A DNA stretch of 64,000 bases from Oscillatoria sp. FACHB-1407 (GTDB taxonomy: Bacteria > Cyanobacteriota > Cyanobacteriia > Elainellales > Elainellaceae), in the NCBI RefSeq assembly GCF_014697545.1, contig NZ_JACJSA010000009.1, positions 186,001 through 250,000 on the forward strand, given 5' to 3'. Positions 26,678-35,464 of the stretch are shown in pieces. Position 1 is the first letter of the stretch, and every line of letters starts with the position of its first letter. A model generated the notes under the pieces. That model worked only from the letters and a program-made list of their open reading frames with translations, did no database searches and was not told where the DNA came from. The position numbers and the translations under genes are program-made.

Positions 26678-28246
26678 CTACGAGCCGCTTCCCAAAATCA
26701 GCAACCCAATCATCGTGCCGCTATTCCACAAACTGTGGAGCAACATCGGGGAGAGCAGACTGCGCGATCGCGTATAAACGACACCCAGGACGCAACCCAG
26801 CACCGCGAGAGGAACAACTTCGGAGAGACTGAGGTGGGCGATCGCAAAGATGACACTACTAATGGCGATCGCTCCTGGAACGGAGACGTATCGCGTTAGA
26901 GAAGGCAGCAGGAAGCCACGAAACAGGGTTTCCTCAAAGAGTGGGGCAGCGATCGCAGCGGTAAAGAAAAAGATGCCCAGCGAGAGGGGGTCAGCTTCCT
27001 CCAAAATAATTTTCAACAGGGGGTTACTGCCGCCCTGCCCCTGCCAGATTTGTTGATTGACCAGAGACACCAGAATCATCAGCGGCAGAGCAACCAGATA
27101 GCCGCCGAAGCCCCAGAGAAACCAGTTGCTTTGCCCCTGCAATCGGAACCAGTGGGCTGGTAAGGGAAAGAACGGCTTCACAGAAACATAGAGGATGAAC
27201 AAAGCAATACCCGCCATCAGCAGGTAATAGGTCAACGCCGAAAAGGCTTGTAGTCGGCTCGCTGTCAGTGGGGCTTGTCCAGCAGTTTGCAAAAGCCGAG
27301 GTAGTCCTGTCACCACGAATCTGACCAAAAACGGCACAATGAATTGACCGACAAAGAAGAAACCGACGACTAACACTTGCAGGATGGTTTCCCAATCCCA
27401 CGGGGTCTCCCACCGGGTATCTTCATTTTTGCTGAGTAATGCCTGCTTGCCTTTCAAAACCCGTTGTGCAATCAGAAAAATCAAGAGTGCAGCCCCAATC
27501 AAGCTGCCCACTAAAGGCAGTGTGTTTCCCAGAACTAGCTTAAATAGAGTTTGCTGAGCGATCTCCTGTTCAGCCGTTTGCAGGTCGGCAAGCGCATCGG
27601 GTCGCTGTTGTAATTGATAGAGCCGACGCAACGCCACATAGCGAAACCAGCCATCCAGGTTTTTTTGCAGTTGTGCTTCGGCGTCGGGCAAGAGGCGAGG
27701 CGGAGTAGACCATAAGCCAGCGAGGGTATTTGCTGTCTCGGTGAGAGGACTGCTGCGAGAGGGGTTGGCGATCGCTGACCAGGTTTGCAGGGCTGCTGCT
27801 GTTTGGTCGGTTTGAGTCTGCAACAGACCAATGCGGAGGTCGAGTTGTGTGAGGAGTTCTTGCTGTTGGTTGAGTGTGGTTTGCAGTGTTGTGACCGTTG
27901 GGTCAGGTTGGGGAGTATCGGAGTCCGCCAATGCTTGATTGAGGCGATCGCTCAGGCGAGATAGGTCAGTTTCGGCTGATCTCCGTAGCTCCTGATATTC
28001 CTCTAATGCGGTCTTAACGGGTTCTTCGCCTAACAAAGCTCTGCGGGTGTCAGCGTTAAACCCAAGTTCATTATCGTCAGGCACTTCTGTAACATGCAAC
28101 AGCAAGTCAGTTTGATACAGTTCCAGACGGCTGCTGATCTGCTGTTCTCCAAAGCTGCCCAATAAGGCAAAACCAACGTAGATGACCACCAAAATTGCCA
28201 GCGCACCCAAAATAAATTGCTTTGGTTTGAACGGTACTGAGGTCAT
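26678..28246 (-). CDS. CPBP-family intramembrane metalloprotease
   Basis: 522 residues. The C-terminal half is a CPBP (Rce1/Abi-type) membrane protease with the motifs PLFEETLFRGFLLPSL (EExxxR), VIFAIAHLSLSEV and LLHSLWNSG. An N-terminal transmembrane helix (FILGALAILVVIYVGFALLG) is followed by a long helical extracytoplasmic region (about 40-200) rich in Leu, Gln and Thr. The substrate is unknown. Cyanobacterial homologues with this layout are widespread. It stands alone on the minus strand and is divergent from the phosphatase gene. Confidence 0.9.
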   Translation of the reverse strand: MTSVPFKPKQFILGALAILVVIYVGFALLGSFGEQQISSRLELYQTDLLLHVTEVPDDNELGFNADTRRALLGEEPVKTALEEYQELRRSAETDLSRLSDRLNQALADSDTPQPDPTVTTLQTTLNQQQELLTQLDLRIGLLQTQTDQTAAALQTWSAIANPSRSSPLTETANTLAGLWSTPPRLLPDAEAQLQKNLDGWFRYVALRRLYQLQQRPDALADLQTAEQEIAQQTLFKLVLGNTLPLVGSLIGAALLIFLIAQRVLKGKQALLSKNEDTRWETPWDWETILQVLVVGFFFVGQFIVPFLVRFVVTGLPRLLQTAGQAPLTASRLQAFSALTYYLLMAGIALFILYVSVKPFFPLPAHWFRLQGQSNWFLWGFGGYLVALPLMILVSLVNQQIWQGQGGSNPLLKIILEEADPLSLGIFFFTAAIAAPLFEETLFRGFLLPSLTRYVSVPGAIAISSVIFAIAHLSLSEVVPLAVLGCVLGVVYTRSRSLLSPMLLHSLWNSGTMIGLLILGSGS

Positions 28247-28378
28247 CCTTGTTTCCTAATTGGTTTCTTAAATGATGTTGTTGATGACTTAGTGTATTAC
28301 GTTCACGCAGTGTCTTGACCGTACTATCGAATGAGATCGGTATTTCCCCTATTTCAACCGTCTTACTCGGTAGAAGAG

Positions 28379-28474
28379 TAGCTACATTCGATGGGACAGA
28401 AGCGAGTCAGGAAGCTTTCCCAGCATCAGAGTTTGAGCCATTGCCTCTGCCTTCAGCTTTCTGACCAAAGCTAT
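28379..28474 (+). repeat. Dispersed repeat family B, copy 1
   Basis: About 96 bases: TAGCTACATTCGATGG, AGCGAGTCAGGAAGCTTTCC, CAGCATC, GTTTGAGCCATTGCCT and AGCTTTCTGACCAAAGCTAT. The ends TAGCT and AGCTA are complementary, and the AAGCTTT / AAAGCTT blocks suggest a folded RNA or DNA form. It lies just upstream of the phosphatase start. Confidence 0.7.
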
Positions 28475-28503
28475 ATCAGGGAGGAGTACGAATCCGGGGT
28501 AAA

Positions 28504-29898
28504 ATGCATCTGTTCAGATGTTCGTCGAATTTGGAGGACAAAGCCCTGACTACCCGTGTTATTTTGGTGCGCCACGGCATCAGCAGCTACAACGTTCAAA
28601 AGAGAGTTCAGGGTCACTGCGACGAGTCTACCTTGACAGAGGAAGGGCGGGATGCAGCTCGTAGCGTGGGTTCTGCATTGCAGGGCTTAGCCTTTGATGC
28701 GGCGTACAGTAGCCCTCTCAAGCGAGCACGAGAAACGGCTGAGTTGATCCTGTCAACCACGAATATCACCGTTTCACAAGGGCTGACGCTGACAGACAAC
28801 CTCAAAGAAATTAATCTGGCATCCTGGGAAGGACTGACCTTTGATGAGGTTAAGGCGCAGTACCCAGCTGAATATCAGGCATGGCGCGATCGCCCCCACG
28901 AGCTCCAGATTGACCTCACCACGCCAGAGGGAACGGTACCCTTTTTCCCAGTAGTGGAGTTGTTTGAGCAAGCCAAGCAATTTTGGCGGGAGACGTTACC
29001 AAAGCACCCAGGGCAAACCATTTTAGTCGTGGCGCACAGTGGTATCAACCGGGCTCTGATCTGTAGTGCAGTAGGTCTGGGTGCCGATCGCCACCATGCG
29101 TTCTATCAGTCGAACTGTGGCATTAGCGTGCTCAACTTCTCTGGCGAACTGGGGCAACCTGTCCAGCTAGAGTCGGTTAACCTGACCTCTCACATGGGCT
29201 TGCCCATTCCAAGACTCAAGTCCGACCAGCGAGGCGTTCGGCTGTTGCTGGTGCGTCACGGTGAGACGGAATGGAACCGCCAGAAGAAGTTTCAGGGACA
29301 GATCGACGTGCCCCTCAACGATCAGGGGCGGGTGCAGTCGGGGCAGGCAGCAGCGTTTTTGCGAGATATCCCCATCGATCGCGCAGTCAGCAGCCCGATG
29401 TTGCGCCCCAAGGAAACGGCGGAGATTATTTTGGAGAAGCATCCCAATATCAAGCTGGAACTGGACGATCGCCTCTGTGAGATTGGTCACGGCTTGTGGG
29501 AAGGCAAGCTAGAAGAAGAGATTCGCGCTCTATATCCAGTTGAGTTAGAGCAGTGGCAGCGATCGCCAGAAACCGTGCAGATGCCAGAGGGAGAAAACCT
29601 GCAACAAGTGTGGGATCGGGCGATTGCTGCCTGGAATGACATTGTGCAAACAAGCCGCACTGAGGGCGATCGCGTGCCGACGGTGCTGGTGGTGGCTCAC
29701 GATGCGATTAACAAAGCGATTCTCTGTTATGTGGCAGGGCTGGGTCCCGAATCCTTCTGGTCATTCAAACAGGGGAATGGAGCCGTCACCGTGATTGATT
29801 ACGCCGCCGATCCCGAAACCCCACCGATGATCCAGGCACTCAACATCACCACTCACCTGGGCGGAGTCCTCGATCGCACCGCCGCAGGAGCACTATAG
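28504..29898 (+). CDS. Double histidine-phosphatase (phosphoglycerate-mutase-fold) protein
   Basis: 464 residues with two complete histidine-phosphatase domains. Domain one has VILVRHGISSYNVQKRVQGH, AYSSPLKRARETAELI and VAHSGINRALI. Domain two has LLVRHGETEWNRQKKFQGQI, VSSPMLRPKETAEIIL and VVAHDAINKAILCYV. In domain one the usual RHGxT/S signature reads RHGIS, and in both the second-His motif is intact. Cyanobacterial tandem members are annotated as phosphoglycerate mutase, phosphoserine phosphatase or sugar-phosphate phosphatase. I cannot choose between these from sequence. Confidence 0.88.
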   Translation: MHLFRCSSNLEDKALTTRVILVRHGISSYNVQKRVQGHCDESTLTEEGRDAARSVGSALQGLAFDAAYSSPLKRARETAELILSTTNITVSQGLTLTDNLKEINLASWEGLTFDEVKAQYPAEYQAWRDRPHELQIDLTTPEGTVPFFPVVELFEQAKQFWRETLPKHPGQTILVVAHSGINRALICSAVGLGADRHHAFYQSNCGISVLNFSGELGQPVQLESVNLTSHMGLPIPRLKSDQRGVRLLLVRHGETEWNRQKKFQGQIDVPLNDQGRVQSGQAAAFLRDIPIDRAVSSPMLRPKETAEIILEKHPNIKLELDDRLCEIGHGLWEGKLEEEIRALYPVELEQWQRSPETVQMPEGENLQQVWDRAIAAWNDIVQTSRTEGDRVPTVLVVAHDAINKAILCYVAGLGPESFWSFKQGNGAVTVIDYAADPETPPMIQALNITTHLGGVLDRTAAGAL

Positions 29899-29986
29899 GG
29901 AAAGGCTGAAGGATGAAGGATGAAACCGGACTCTTCCCTGCTCTTATCCTTTATCCTTTATCGTTTATCCTTCGTTTTTCAGTCCT

Positions 29987-31255
29987 ATGTCCAGCGAACT
30001 GATCCGACAAGTACGAGTCCTCGATCCCGCTTCAAATAGCGATCGCGTTGCGGATGTGCTGATCGTAGACGGCATCATTGAAGCCATTGAGGGACACATC
30101 GCTGATGCGCCAGAAGGGACACAGGAGTATGATTCCCCCGGTCTGGTGCTGGGTTCGGGTCTGGTGGATTTGTACAGCCACTCCGGAGAGCCGGGGTTTG
30201 AGTCGCGTGAGACACTGCTTTCCCTACTGCGATCGGCAGCAGCAGGCGGATTCACTCGGATTGCCATTCTACCCAACACCAATCCGGCGATCGACCAGCC
30301 TTCTATGGTGGAATGGATGCGATCGCAACTGAAGGGGATGCCCCATGCTTCAACGCAACTCTATTACTGGGGAGCACTGACCCTGGGGCTTGAGGGTAAG
30401 CAGATGACGGAGTTAACCGAACTGGCAGCCGAAGTCGTGGGGTTTGCTGATGGGCGACCGCTGCCCTCTGGGATGCTGCTGCCCCGCTTGCTGGAGTATG
30501 CTCAACCCCTTCATAAACCGATCGCTTTGTGGGGATGCAACGCCGATTTAAATGCGGGTGGAGCCGTGCGCGAGGGACTGGAGGCTCTGCGACTGGGGCT
30601 ACCAGGGATACCTGCAATCGCTGAAACAACGGCGATCGCCTCAATTTTGGAATGTGTGGAGGCATTGAGAACTCCGGTTCACCTGATGCGCGTCTCCACG
30701 GCTCGTGGTGTGGAGTTGATCCGCACGGCAAAAGCACGAGGCTTGCCCATTACCGCCAGCACCACCTGGATGCATCTCCTGCTCGACATCACGGCTGTTG
30801 CAAGTTATGACCCCAGCCTGCATCTCGATCCGCCATTGGGTAACCCGGAAGACCGTCAGGCTTTAGTGCAGGGGTTGCGGGAAGGTGTGCTCGATGCGAT
30901 CGCGGTTGACCACACTCCCTACACCTATGAGGAGAAAACCGTTGCCTTTGCCGAGTCACCCCCAGGGGCGATCGGGTTAGAGTTAGCATTGCCTTTGCTC
31001 TGGGAAACCTTCGTCAGTTCACAGCAGTGGTCAGCCCTGGAGTTGTGGCAATATCTCAGCACTCGTCCGGCACAGTGTTTGGGGCAATCCCCTGCGATCG
31101 TTCAACCCGGTAAGGCGGCGGAGTTGGCTCTGTTTGACCCCACTCTTTCCTGGGAGGTTACTCCCCAATCGTTAAAGTCCTACTCAACAAACACACCCTG
31201 GTTGGGGCAATCTATTACAGGACGGGTGATTCAAACCTGGGGAGGGCAGGTTTGA
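29987..31255 (+). CDS. Dihydroorotase-like amidohydrolase lacking metal ligands
   Basis: 422 residues with the overall layout of type I dihydroorotase, the third step of pyrimidine synthesis. Conserved landmarks are altered. The HxH of the usual DxHxHLREPG reads LVDLYSHSGEPG, the HHLLL site reads TTWMHLLLD, and the DHAPH site reads AVDHTPYTYEEK. The region that normally supplies the next His reads IALWGCNAD. Several zinc-binding residues are therefore missing, and the protein is probably a non-catalytic homologue, as known for pseudo-dihydroorotases that support aspartate transcarbamoylase. Similar forms seem usual in cyanobacteria. No pyrB is adjacent. Confidence 0.85.
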   Translation: MSSELIRQVRVLDPASNSDRVADVLIVDGIIEAIEGHIADAPEGTQEYDSPGLVLGSGLVDLYSHSGEPGFESRETLLSLLRSAAAGGFTRIAILPNTNPAIDQPSMVEWMRSQLKGMPHASTQLYYWGALTLGLEGKQMTELTELAAEVVGFADGRPLPSGMLLPRLLEYAQPLHKPIALWGCNADLNAGGAVREGLEALRLGLPGIPAIAETTAIASILECVEALRTPVHLMRVSTARGVELIRTAKARGLPITASTTWMHLLLDITAVASYDPSLHLDPPLGNPEDRQALVQGLREGVLDAIAVDHTPYTYEEKTVAFAESPPGAIGLELALPLLWETFVSSQQWSALELWQYLSTRPAQCLGQSPAIVQPGKAAELALFDPTLSWEVTPQSLKSYSTNTPWLGQSITGRVIQTWGGQV

Positions 31256-31323
31256 TATAAAAATCTTGAAAGCTTACGGGCACTCCTGGTCAGAAGATCC
31301 AGCAATTTTCGTAAAGAGGATGT

Positions 31324-31329
31324 TATAAT
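31324..31329 (+). promoter_or_regulatory. -10 box of the tRNA-His promoter
   Basis: A consensus TATAAT lies 13-18 bases before the mature tRNA start. No good -35 hexamer is seen at the expected spacing. Confidence 0.55.
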
Positions 31330-31342
31330 GAATAACGCGATG

Positions 31343-31415
31343 GCGAGTGTAGCCAAGAGGTTAAGGCAGCGGATTGTGGTTCCGCCATTCGTGGGTTCGA
31401 GTCCCATCATTCGCC
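31343..31415 (+). tRNA. tRNA-His (GTG anticodon)
   Basis: Cloverleaf with acceptor GCGAGTG pairing with CATTCGC, D-arm TAGCCAAGAGGTTAAGGCA, anticodon loop TTGTGGT with GTG, and T-arm GTGGGTTCGAGTCCCAT. The genomic G at 31342 and the C at 31415 supply the G-1:C73 pair characteristic of tRNA-His. CCA is not encoded. Confidence 0.95.
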
Positions 31416-31557
31416 CTTGTTTCAGACTAGTTAAATCATTAGATCGGGTGAACCGGGAGGACGAAGAGCTTGAATGTCTTATCTGGGTATCTTAAGCATA
31501 TCGGTATAAGCTAACTCAGATATGTATTCAGCCTCTCTCTTTCCAACGCCCCTTACC

Positions 31558-31734
31558 ATGGACTCATCCGAAAGCGATCTTGACCAGCTCATTCAAGAAA
31601 TTCGTCAAGCCATTAGTTCTGATCCATCCATCCTGGAAGTGGTGCGATCGCTACAACAAAAGCACCGCCAAGAGCATGGAGTCGATCCTGTGTGGGATGA
31701 GTTGCTGGCTAAGTTAGATGACTACATGAGTTAG
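31558..31734 (+). CDS. Small acidic hypothetical protein, 58 aa
   Basis: Starts at ATG 31558 (MDSSESDLDQLIQEIRQAIS) within a longer open frame. Short, acidic, helical, with no membrane segment. It ends WDELLAKLDDYMS. I do not recognise the family. It lies downstream of tRNA-His, and a family B repeat follows. Confidence 0.5.
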   Translation: MDSSESDLDQLIQEIRQAISSDPSILEVVRSLQQKHRQEHGVDPVWDELLAKLDDYMS

Positions 31735-31861
31735 TCACCGATACAAACAGATATTTCTCATACGTCCCCGCTATATTGTGGGATGACTTTCAAATGCTGA
31801 AACTGAGTAGTCTGAGCATTACTGAGTCCAGCCTACAAAGACACGCCATTTGAAGTTTCTA

Positions 31862-31958
31862 TAGCCATATCCGATGGGGTGGAGGCGAGTCAGGAAGCCT
31901 TCCCAGCATCAGGGTTTGACCCATTGCCTTTGTCCTAAGCTTTCTGACCAAAGCCATA
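31862..31958 (+). repeat. Dispersed repeat family B, copy 2
   Basis: Shares GGCGAGTCAGGAAGC, CTTCCCAGCATCAGGGTTTG, CCATTGCCTTT and AAGCTTTCTGACCAAAGC with the other copies. Confidence 0.7.
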
Positions 31959-31980
31959 CCACAACCGCGTCAATTTAAGG

Positions 31981-33216
31981 TTAGGGTGACAAATCCAGCG
32001 AGAGGATTAGGTCAGTATTTTCGTCAATTTGCAGCGAATTGAGAGTTACCTCAGTCGGAGCTCTGCCCGGAGACGGATTTGAACGGGTTGACACAAGTTG
32101 AGGTTTCGCCGCAATGGCACGGGCGATCGCCCGAAGTCGCCGTTCCTGATCATGGGTGATGGAGTAGATATTGTTGCCCAAACCGGGTGCGTTCCACCGT
32201 CCTGAATCGGGATCAAGGTAAGAGCGAGTTCTCGCCCACAACACTGCATCGGTTCCCTGTAACCCCATTTCGCGAGCTTGATGTAGGCGATCGATATAAC
32301 CGCCTCGGCTTAACGCTGCTCTGGGAGACTGATTAGCCAGATCAATGCCGTTCAACTCCTCCTCTAAGGTTAGCTGCAATCCCTTACTGGCAGCTGCCTG
32401 GCGCAATTCCATCGCTTGATTGCGAAGTCGCCGTAGCTGACGCTGATCGGCTTCCTCTGGGGACTTGGCTCCATGCTGATAGGAAAATGTTCCCAAGTTC
32501 CACACACCGTTGCCGGGGTCAACGTGTCCTCGATAGGCAGGAGTTTTCCCCCCGTCGGGAGTTCGAGTGCCCTCTGCGCTGCCAACTGCTCTGGCTACGA
32601 GAGACTGAGTGCCACCGTAAAACAACCCATCCAACTCAGCAAAATCTTGTAATGAGGCAGATAACCCAGGGGATGCTGGAGGATTTACAGTCGCTTGTGC
32701 AGCCGTGGGAATCTGTTCTTGCTCAAAACTGAGGATGCCATCAGAGTTGGAGCGGTTTGCTCTGGTTTGCGGTGCTGCTTGGGGCGTTGCTTGGGGCGTT
32801 GCTTGGGGCGTTGCTTGGGGCGATCGCACCGCTCTCGGTTGGGTTGTTGCGCTGGGTTGGGGGGCGGGGGCAACCTGAGCGACCTGTGGGTTGGCAGTTG
32901 GACGGGTAGCCGGGGCAACAATCTCCGGTGGCGGGGGTAGTTTGGCAGTGTCGGCGGGTTTGCTTTCAGACCCCAACGGTGCGGCGGGTGCCTCTACCGG
33001 AATCGCCAGCGGCATAACCTGGGTTTCGTCGGTGGCTGCGATGCCATCGGTGGGTTTGGGGGCAGATGAACCAGCGGCATCTACCTTTTCAGGAGCAGCA
33101 TCAGGCGCAAGCGAAAAATCTAGTCCAATCGAGGAGGCATCGGTTGCTGTTGCAGCGGGGGCAAGTCCTAGTGCGATCGCCACCATACCGATCGCCGCAA
33201 AACAATGTTTTTTCAT
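31981..33216 (-). CDS. Secreted protein, low-complexity middle and unknown C-terminal domain
   Basis: 411 residues. Signal peptide (KKHCFAAIGMVAIALGLAPA, cleavage near ATA). Residues about 30-190 are Pro/Ala/Gln-rich with tandem TPQA units (DNA repeat around 32780-32820). The C-terminal approximately 200 residues form a compact domain with LVARAVGSAEGTRTPDGG, YRGHVDPGNGVWNLGTFSYQ and LQGTDAVLWARTRSYLDPDS. The early Glu and the Gly/Asn/Trp-rich segment resemble lysozyme-like folds in style, but I cannot support a glycosidase call. It is the last gene of a four-gene minus-strand cluster. Confidence 0.75.
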   Translation of the reverse strand: MKKHCFAAIGMVAIALGLAPAATATDASSIGLDFSLAPDAAPEKVDAAGSSAPKPTDGIAATDETQVMPLAIPVEAPAAPLGSESKPADTAKLPPPPEIVAPATRPTANPQVAQVAPAPQPSATTQPRAVRSPQATPQATPQATPQAAPQTRANRSNSDGILSFEQEQIPTAAQATVNPPASPGLSASLQDFAELDGLFYGGTQSLVARAVGSAEGTRTPDGGKTPAYRGHVDPGNGVWNLGTFSYQHGAKSPEEADQRQLRRLRNQAMELRQAAASKGLQLTLEEELNGIDLANQSPRAALSRGGYIDRLHQAREMGLQGTDAVLWARTRSYLDPDSGRWNAPGLGNNIYSITHDQERRLRAIARAIAAKPQLVSTRSNPSPGRAPTEVTLNSLQIDENTDLILSLDLSP

Positions 33217-33282
33217 AACCGGAAACGCAACAATTAAGCTGAAATGAACTGGGGAATGCGTGAGCTTGACCGTACACCCTGA

Positions 33283-33696
33283 TCAACGTTGAAAGACAAA
33301 CGAGTATCCTGCGTATTCATTGCCCTCATAGAGCACTACAAACCAGGTTTGTGGGTCAAAGGCGAGGGGATAGGCTTCTCGTTCGGCGGTGACTCCCGCC
33401 CGAATTTCGACATTGGGCAGGAGGCAATACGGCTCACTGACGATCGCCCGAATGGCTTCCTTTGTGTCTCGCTCTGGTACGTTCAACAACCGGGCTAATT
33501 CATCCCGTGATAGTACGGATTGAGATTGCACCACTTCCTGACAAACATTGCTGGGAGCCGCAGGCTTAAACAATGTCCGTACATCTGCCAGTACCCCCAC
33601 GAGAACCAGCATGGTTCCACCGGCTAGCAGATACTTCACATTCGGTGGGCTTTTAGGCTGAGGTTTCTGGGGTTTACGCTTCATCTTCCTGTTCAT
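33283..33696 (-). CDS. Membrane-anchored hypothetical protein, 137 aa
   Basis: A basic N-terminus (MNRKMKRKPQKPQPKSPPN), one membrane helix (LLAGGTMLVLVGVLADV) and an extracytoplasmic domain with CQEVVQSQSVLSRDELARLL and a second Cys in EPYCLLPN, possibly a disulfide pair. The start overlaps the preceding 32-codon gene by 23 bases, and a GGAGG lies about 9 bases before the ATG. Family not recognised. Confidence 0.65.
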   Translation of the reverse strand: MNRKMKRKPQKPQPKSPPNVKYLLAGGTMLVLVGVLADVRTLFKPAAPSNVCQEVVQSQSVLSRDELARLLNVPERDTKEAIRAIVSEPYCLLPNVEIRAGVTAEREAYPLAFDPQTWFVVLYEGNEYAGYSFVFQR

Positions 33697-33772
33697 CTGC
33701 CTGTCCTCCCAGGGCTAGTACAAAACAAGACAACACGATCATGAGCCAGACGGCTCCCATCACAATGCTCAT
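33674..33772 (-). CDS. 32-aa single-helix membrane microprotein
   Basis: One hydrophobic helix (MSIVMGAVWLMIVLSCFVLA) and an acidic tail (QADEQEDEA). The start ATG overlaps the stop of the 117-aa gene (ATGA), and GGGAGGAAAGCT directly before it is a strong ribosome site located inside the upstream gene. Its own end overlaps the next gene. The tight coupling on both sides argues it is translated. Function unknown; perhaps a small subunit or regulator of the adjacent membrane proteins. Confidence 0.6.
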   Translation of the reverse strand: MSIVMGAVWLMIVLSCFVLALGGQADEQEDEA

Positions 33773-34122
33773 AGCTTTCCTCCCAGCAGCAATCCAATCA
33801 TGACCAGAATCAACCGATAGCCCAGGACTAAACTCAACTGCGGCATGAGGGTCGATAAGCCAACCGCGATCGCCGCTGGAGTAACAATGCCAATCAGGAC
33901 AGGTATCCAAAAATCGGTTGAGCTTGCCAGGAGCCAATCCATCACAATCCGGACGGCAGCAGAAGCTGCAATCCAGGCGATCGCCTCTGCTAACGCTGAG
34001 GTGAATTCGGTTGGAGGTTGGAGCCATTTTTGTAGGGCTACCCCATCCCGATTGCGAGAAATTGAGCGATGATGGATCGAGTGAAGACGATAGTCGTCGA
34101 GGGGGCGTTGTCGGATTTGCAT
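33769..34122 (-). CDS. Hypothetical membrane protein, 117 aa
   Basis: N-terminal soluble basic stretch, then three hydrophobic segments (ALAEAIAWIAASAAVRIVMD, FWIPVLIGIVTPAAIAVGLS and LGYRLILVMIGLLLGGKL). First gene of a coupled series with the 32-aa microprotein, the 137-aa anchored protein and the 411-aa secreted protein. The small-size, membrane/secreted composition recalls phage lysis or cell-envelope modules, but no member has a recognisable family. Confidence 0.6.
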   Translation of the reverse strand: MQIRQRPLDDYRLHSIHHRSISRNRDGVALQKWLQPPTEFTSALAEAIAWIAASAAVRIVMDWLLASSTDFWIPVLIGIVTPAAIAVGLSTLMPQLSLVLGYRLILVMIGLLLGGKL

Positions 34123-34231
34123 TCGCAGTTACTCCTGAGATTTCACGGGGGCTTAATGAATGCTTGATGCTTGCTGAAGCGATATTGATACAGTATTTAT
34201 AGTACATCCGTATTTATATGGTACAAGTGTA

Positions 34232-34459
34232 CTATATCTCTTCTGATAGGTGATCGCAAATTTTTTGAATTTCATTACAAGTTGGATAGAGCCATAGCTC
34301 ATCTGTCTTGAACTCCGCGTTAGACAGAGGGTGAGGCATGGCTTCCACTCCTCCTAACCCAGTGCTTCGCCTCTGTGCCCCATCCTGCTGAACGGCGAAG
34401 GCTACAAACTCAATGCAACGTGATAATTTGACAGGAGCAGGTTTAAGAGTTTGAATCAT
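34232..34459 (-). CDS. Doubtful ORF, 75 aa
   Basis: The C-terminal half (SNAEFKTDELWLYPTCNEIQ) looks protein-like, and the middle does not. There is no clear ribosome site, and the start is five bases from the divergent permease start. It may be a gene remnant. The adjacent 34200-34235 contains an AT-rich stretch with GTAC repeats. Confidence 0.2.
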   Translation of the reverse strand: MIQTLKPAPVKLSRCIEFVAFAVQQDGAQRRSTGLGGVEAMPHPLSNAEFKTDELWLYPTCNEIQKICDHLSEEI

Positions 34460-34464
34460 CCACC

Positions 34465-35391
34465 ATGTCAGATGCCAGCCCAATTTATCCCCAAACCTCT
34501 ATGCGTTGGATCAAACTACGCCAACGTCTGACTCCCTACTTATTTCTGCTACCTGCGCTGGTGGTGCTGTCACTGACAGTCTTTTACCCTGCCCTCCAAG
34601 CCTTCTACCTCAGCTTTACTCGCTACGAATTTGATCTGACCCAACCTCCCATATGGGTTGGCTCTGAGAATCTCCAAACGTTGCTCAAGGACGAGATTTT
34701 TTGGAAGACCCTGATCAACACACTCATCTACCTGGTTGGAGTCGTGCCGATTTTGGTGACGGTGCCCTTAGGGTTAGCGATTCTGGTGAATCGGGTACTG
34801 CCTGGGATGCACTGGTTTCGAGCGGCGTACTATACCCCCGTGGTGATCTCAATGGTGGTTGCTGGCATTGCGTGGCGATGGTTATATTCCGAAACGGGGT
34901 TGCTCAATCAACTGCTGCGAGCATTAAACCTGTCGGAGGAGGGTATCCCCTGGTTGACCAGCCCAAAATTTGCACTATTCAGCGTCATGGCAGTCACCAT
35001 TTGGAAGGGATTGGGCTATTACATGGTGATTTATTTAGCAGGGTTGCAATCGATTCCGGCAGATCTTTACGAAGCAGCGGCGATCGACGGTTCCGATGGT
35101 TGGCAAAAACATTGGGATATTACCATTCCTCTCATGCGACCCTATTTGTTTTTGGTTGCTGTGATTTCAGCGATTTCAGCGACCAAAGTGTTTGAAGAAG
35201 TCTACATCATGACCCAGGGTGGCCCGCGTAACAGCTCTAAAACGATTGTGTATTACGTTTATGAGAAAGCTTTTCAGGATTTGGAGATGAGCTATGCCTG
35301 TGCGGTGGGATTGGTGCTGTTTTTGCTGATTCTCAGCCTGTCAGTGGTGCGGTTGATGCTCAATCGCCAGTCTACGCCTGTCAGTTTGTAG
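34465..35391 (+). CDS. Sugar-type ABC transporter permease (MalF/UgpA family)
   Basis: 308 residues with six membrane helices. Helix one is YLFLLPALVVLSLTVFYPAL. The EAA loop reads YEAAAIDGSDGWQKHWDITI followed by PLMRPYL, which contacts the ATPase. It is the first-permease type of CUT1 carbohydrate importers. No solute-binding protein, second permease or ATPase is nearby, so its partners must be encoded elsewhere, a common arrangement in cyanobacteria. Confidence 0.92.
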   Translation: MSDASPIYPQTSMRWIKLRQRLTPYLFLLPALVVLSLTVFYPALQAFYLSFTRYEFDLTQPPIWVGSENLQTLLKDEIFWKTLINTLIYLVGVVPILVTVPLGLAILVNRVLPGMHWFRAAYYTPVVISMVVAGIAWRWLYSETGLLNQLLRALNLSEEGIPWLTSPKFALFSVMAVTIWKGLGYYMVIYLAGLQSIPADLYEAAAIDGSDGWQKHWDITIPLMRPYLFLVAVISAISATKVFEEVYIMTQGGPRNSSKTIVYYVYEKAFQDLEMSYACAVGLVLFLLILSLSVVRLMLNRQSTPVSL

Positions 35392-35464
35392 TCGATTTTT
35401 GTCGATAATGGATAAGCTCCACTCTGACCACAATCCACTCTGACAAATATTTGACAAACATCTG

